8,797 bases of DNA, taken from Muribaculaceae bacterium. GTDB taxonomy: Bacteria; Bacteroidota; Bacteroidia; Bacteroidales; Muribaculaceae. Location of the stretch: contig JAIDUY010000247.1 of the NCBI GenBank assembly GCA_029059965.1, positions 1 through 8,797 of the forward strand, in the 5' to 3' direction. The notes beneath the pieces are model-generated. The model saw nothing but the letters and a program-made list of their open reading frames with translations, had not been told where the DNA came from and did not search any database. The first letter of the stretch is position 1; each line of letters begins with the position of its first letter. Below are positions 6,546-8,797 of the stretch, piece after piece. Made by a program: the position numbers and the translations under genes.

Positions 6546-6958
6546 TGGCACGATACAGTTCCAAGCCGGTGACCATCAGCCGTCCCGCATCCGAAATAGC
6601 AGCCAAGTTTTCCGACTTCACCGTCCTGAACGAGCGTCTCGAGCAGATGCCCGAGGAACGCCGCCGCGCTATCGGCGACGTCGAGTTCACCGCCGACACC
6701 ATCTGCATCAACACCCCGCAGATGGGGCAGATACGCCTCAAGGCCGTTGAACGCAACGACGAAAGCACTGTCCTCGAGGCCGAGGGCTCGCCCCTGCAGC
6801 TGCAGCTCATAATCAGCTATAAGCCTGTCGACGAAACTCATACCGAAGTCGAGGGCGCCATCGACGTGGAAATCCCCGCCATGATTCGTCCCATGGTAGG
6901 CCCGACCCTGCAGAAAGCCGCCGACAAGTTCGGCGAACTCTTCGCCGAACTCGCCTGA
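6545..6958 (+). CDS. SRPBCC-fold (START/Bet v 1-like) small protein
   Basis: A 137-residue protein without signal peptide or membrane segment, so cytoplasmic. Its pattern suits the SRPBCC helix-grip fold: an N-terminal strand and short helices (residues 5-30, with VTISRPASEIAAKFSDF), a set of alternating beta strands from about 45 to 110, and a long C-terminal helix (about 112-136, MVGPTLQKAADKFGELFAEL) that would close a hydrophobic pocket. Such proteins bind lipids, hormones or other hydrophobic ligands; no catalytic residues can be named. It overlaps pyrE by one base (TAATG), which suggests coupled translation and a fixed gene pair, though a role in pyrimidine synthesis is not established by this. 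The last codons encode the repeat FGEL-FAEL and contain a perfect 11-bp hairpin. Fold assignment is from pattern only. Confidence 0.7.
   Translation: MARYSSKPVTISRPASEIAAKFSDFTVLNERLEQMPEERRRAIGDVEFTADTICINTPQMGQIRLKAVERNDESTVLEAEGSPLQLQLIISYKPVDETHTEVEGAIDVEIPAMIRPMVGPTLQKAADKFGELFAELA
6927..6951 (+). repeat. Perfect 11-bp hairpin with CTC loop ahead of the lipoprotein start
   Basis: AGTTCGGCGAA at 6927-6937 and TTCGCCGAACT at 6941-6951 are exact reverse complements around a three-base loop. The stem ends 5 bases before the SRPBCC stop and 14 bases before the GTG start of the next gene. There is no T tract, so it is not a standard terminator. It could act as an mRNA-stability or processing element, or could hide the downstream start until ribosomes finishing the upstream gene open it. 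The coded repeat FGEL-FAEL partly explains the symmetry. Confidence 0.5.
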
Positions 6959-6965
6959 CGCCACC

Positions 6966-7460
6966 GTGACCCGCGCTCTCCTCAGAATCATCGTCGCGGC
7001 AGCCGCCATAGCATCGGCTGCGTCCTGCCACAGCATCGACGACGACCGCATACCGCCCTCGCCCGTCAATCTGCCATTCATCACGCAGGCGCAGTGGAAC
7101 ATCTACGGCGTGGCCGGAGCCATGGACTACAAGTACTTCATACGCGAGCAGCGTCAGCCCGCCAACTATCCCTATACGGCGGCCAGCTACACCGGCTTCG
7201 GAGGCATCCTGCTGGTGAGCACCGTCCTGGGCGAGCCTGCGGCATTCGACCTCGCCTGCCCCGTGGAGCGCAGCAAGAACGTGCGCGTGTTCATCAACAC
7301 CGACGACATGGTGGCCGAGTGTCCCGAGTGCCACAGCACATACGATGTTTTCTCGCTCGCGGGCTACCCGATGTCGGGACCCGCGGCCAACAATGGCTAC
7401 GGACTCAAGATGTACCACGTCGGCCCCGGACGCGTCGACTACATGACAGTATCTTTCTGA
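6966..7460 (+). CDS. Lipoprotein with Rieske-like, altered metal-binding motif
   Basis: A 164-residue protein starting with GTG, the only codon that supplies the full export signal; the first ATG in frame is at residue 53. Residues 1-20 are a basic-hydrophobic signal ending in a lipobox-like ASAASC, so Cys21 is probably lipidated and the protein is envelope-bound. The body carries CPVE at 98-101, CPECHSTYD at 119-127 and GYPMSGPA at 133-140. The order and the GPA loop recall Rieske domains, but Rieske proteins use C-x-H and C-x-x-H for a [2Fe-2S] cluster. Here the first His is Glu101 (or absent) and the second pair is C119-x-x-C122 followed by His123. It may therefore bind another metal (such as zinc), an altered cluster, or nothing. 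It lies 7 bases after the SRPBCC gene and 4 before the SGNH gene. Confidence 0.7.
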   Translation: MTRALLRIIVAAAAIASAASCHSIDDDRIPPSPVNLPFITQAQWNIYGVAGAMDYKYFIREQRQPANYPYTAASYTGFGGILLVSTVLGEPAAFDLACPVERSKNVRVFINTDDMVAECPECHSTYDVFSLAGYPMSGPAANNGYGLKMYHVGPGRVDYMTVSF

Positions 7461-7464
7461 AACC

Positions 7465-8259
7465 ATGACAAGGCATCACTTCAGCCTGTGGGCACTGCTT
7501 GCGGCAGCATTCGCGATATTCGCCGTGGCCTCGGCCGTCGGGCTCCCCGAAGTGGCCGGCCATCAGCTCAAGTCATCGCAGATAGCCGAAACCGTCTTCG
7601 CCGAACGGCAGCACGAAAGTGAGCTCGCCGCCGACAGCCTCATCGCCGAGAGCGAGGCCGTGGAGGAACCCGCCTTCCCCGTGCCCGTCGACACCACCGC
7701 TCAGACCATTCTCTTCATCGGCGACTCCATGCTCGAGGGCCTCGGCCCGCGTCTGGCAGCCTATGCCGAAGAGAACGGCCACACCCTCTACAACGTAATC
7801 TGGTACAGCTCCACCTCCGAGGTATGGGGGCGCTCCGACAAGCTGCGCGGCTACATCGAACGCATCCGTCCGACCTACATCTTCGTGAGCCTCGGTGCCA
7901 ACGAGCTGTTCGTGACCGACATAAAGAACAAGCGCCGCGGCTATGTCGAGAAAATCATCGCCGACATCGACACTATTCCCTTCGTGTGGATAGGGCCGCC
8001 CAACTGGAAGCCTGACACGGGCATCAACGAACTTGTCGCCGAGTCAACCCCGCAGGGCACATTCTTCGTCAGCAACGGCATGCATTTCGACCGCAGCAGC
8101 GATGGCGCACACCCCACACGCAGCTCGGCGGCGCTGTGGATGGACAGCGTTGCGCGCTGGATGCCCGACCACTGCCTGCATCCCATCCGCATGGACCGCC
8201 CGTCGAAGCAGAACGGACGTCCGCGCCGCATATTCGTGCATCAGCCAAACGAACGATGA
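7465..8259 (+). CDS. Membrane-anchored SGNH/GDSL-fold hydrolase or acetyltransferase partner
   Basis: A 264-residue protein. Residues 7-26 form one hydrophobic segment (signal anchor or signal peptide), followed by an acidic linker (about 35-78) and an SGNH domain. Block I is FIGDSMLEGLG at 84-94 with nucleophile Ser88, block III is GANE at 144-147 (Asn146), and block V is DGAH at 213-216, giving a Ser88-Asp213-His216 triad. The LFIGDSMLEGLGP form resembles the DUF459-like group of SGNH proteins. A basic tail rich in Arg and Pro follows (about 240-264). These enzymes remove or transfer acyl, often acetyl, groups. The start codon of an MBOAT gene overlaps its stop (ATGA), so the pair is probably coupled in translation, as in O-acetylation systems where the MBOAT protein brings acetyl groups through the membrane and the SGNH protein places them on a glycan. 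The substrate is unknown. Confidence 0.85.
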   Translation: MTRHHFSLWALLAAAFAIFAVASAVGLPEVAGHQLKSSQIAETVFAERQHESELAADSLIAESEAVEEPAFPVPVDTTAQTILFIGDSMLEGLGPRLAAYAEENGHTLYNVIWYSSTSEVWGRSDKLRGYIERIRPTYIFVSLGANELFVTDIKNKRRGYVEKIIADIDTIPFVWIGPPNWKPDTGINELVAESTPQGTFFVSNGMHFDRSSDGAHPTRSSAALWMDSVARWMPDHCLHPIRMDRPSKQNGRPRRIFVHQPNER

Positions 8260-8797
8260 CAGCACTGACCGACATCTGGAGCAATATCGCCGACCGGCTC
8301 GTCTACATTCCAAGCGAGCCGCTGCTGTTTTCAAGCGGCACCTTCTGGGCGCTCTTCCTCGTGTTCCTGCCCCTGTACTCGCTGCTGAAGAAGCGGCTGT
8401 GGCAGATGGTGGTCTTCGTGGTGCTGTTCAGCTTCTATTTCTACTACAAGTGCTCGGGCGTGTTCGTATGCCTGCTTGCGGGCACATCGCTAATCGACTG
8501 GCTGATTTCAAAACTGATAGCACGGCCAGGAGCATCGAAAGCGCTGCGTCGCGCTGGCCTGTGCGTGTCGCTGGCATGCTCGCTGGGCATACTGGCCTAC
8601 TTCAAGTACGCCAACTTCTTCCTGTGGAACATCAACGCCATGGTCGGCGGCAACTTCCAGCCCCTTGACATTATCCTGCCCGTCGGCATCTCGTTCTATA
8701 CATTCCAGAGCGTCAGCTACATAGTCGATGTCTACAAAGGCCGCGTCGCCCCGACGCCGACGTGGCTCGAATACGCCTTCTTCCTGGCCTTCTTCCC
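8256..8797 (+). CDS. MBOAT-family O-acyltransferase, AlgI-like (partial, runs off the right edge)
   Basis: The first 180 residues of a polytopic membrane protein, open to the window end. Hydrophobic segments lie near 29-45, 49-75, 99-116 and 135-158. Family marks include LAYFKYANFF at 113-122 and LPVGISFYTFQSVSYIVD at 141-158, both typical of AlgI-type MBOAT proteins that pass acetyl groups to extracytoplasmic polysaccharides. The family's catalytic His would lie beyond the edge and cannot be checked; full length is usually about 470-500 residues. The start is ATG 8256, overlapping the SGNH stop by 4 bases. It has Lys-Arg-rich cytoplasmic loops (45-48, 86-100), consistent with the positive-inside rule. 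The acceptor could be capsule, exopolysaccharide, O-antigen or peptidoglycan; the window does not tell. Confidence 0.9.
   Translation, partial: MTALTDIWSNIADRLVYIPSEPLLFSSGTFWALFLVFLPLYSLLKKRLWQMVVFVVLFSFYFYYKCSGVFVCLLAGTSLIDWLISKLIARPGASKALRRAGLCVSLACSLGILAYFKYANFFLWNINAMVGGNFQPLDIILPVGISFYTFQSVSYIVDVYKGRVAPTPTWLEYAFFLAFF

Noticed and set aside
8214..8223. Short palindrome CGGACGTCCG near the SGNH gene end
   Set aside because: Ten bases of GC-rich palindrome inside coding sequence is expected by chance, with no loop for an RNA hairpin.
8033..8668. A 211-codon + strand frame spanning the SGNH-MBOAT junction
   Set aside because: Arg/Ala-rich shadow; the SGNH frame and the open MBOAT frame at 8256 both show family motifs over the same bases.
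1..8797. CRISPR array, tRNA or rRNA genes, insertion sequences, integrase or phage genes
   Set aside because: No regularly spaced direct repeats, cloverleaf-like segments, terminal inverted repeats flanking a transposase, or mobile-element proteins were found on either strand.

Overview
The window carries nine protein genes, all on the + strand and tightly packed, the last one cut by the right edge. Base composition is clearly GC-rich (roughly 60% by eye). Three features point to a high-GC member of the Bacteroidota, probably Bacteroidales: start codons without Shine-Dalgarno sequences but often with A-rich leaders, promoters of the TTTG-N19-TAnnTTTG type recognised by the Bacteroidota primary sigma factor, and the family content. 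I cannot fix the genus from sequence alone; a gut lineage such as Muribaculaceae is a guess.

Layout. (1) 1-187: a short non-coding leader with a well-formed promoter at 106-136. (2) 188-832: a single gene for an exported nitroreductase-fold protein, closed by a perfect 12-bp inverted repeat at 837-881. (3) 883-5807: a new promoter whose -33 box starts one base after that hairpin, then four genes with gaps of 22, 5 and 1 bases: an AMP-binding acyl-CoA synthetase, biotin synthase (bioB), a SpoU/TrmH-family RNA 2'-O-methyltransferase and radA. The run ends in a T7-A-T7 tract. (4) 5870-8797: a third promoter, then pyrE, an SRPBCC-fold protein, a lipoprotein with a Rieske-like but altered cysteine pattern, an SGNH-fold membrane-anchored hydrolase/esterase and the first 180 residues of an MBOAT acyltransferase. 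Junctions in this run are overlaps (TAATG, ATGA) or gaps of 4-7 bases, so it reads as one transcription unit.

How the genes fit together. The first long operon mixes housekeeping functions (fatty acid activation, biotin, RNA modification, recombination repair) with no obvious shared pathway, as is common in this phylum. The second moves from pyrimidine synthesis to an envelope module: the SGNH + MBOAT pair is the usual arrangement for moving acetyl groups across the membrane onto an extracytoplasmic glycan, and the lipoprotein just upstream may be an envelope partner.

Points most worth checking: BioB has Ser where the classical [2Fe-2S] cluster has its first Cys, plus extra cysteines; the acyl-CoA synthetase has Ser at the usual catalytic-lysine position of its C-terminal motif; the lipoprotein has a C-P-x-E / C-P-x-C-H set in place of the Rieske C-x-H / C-x-x-H set; and a perfect 11-bp hairpin sits just before that lipoprotein's GTG start. 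I found no CRISPR array, tRNA, rRNA, insertion sequence or phage gene.
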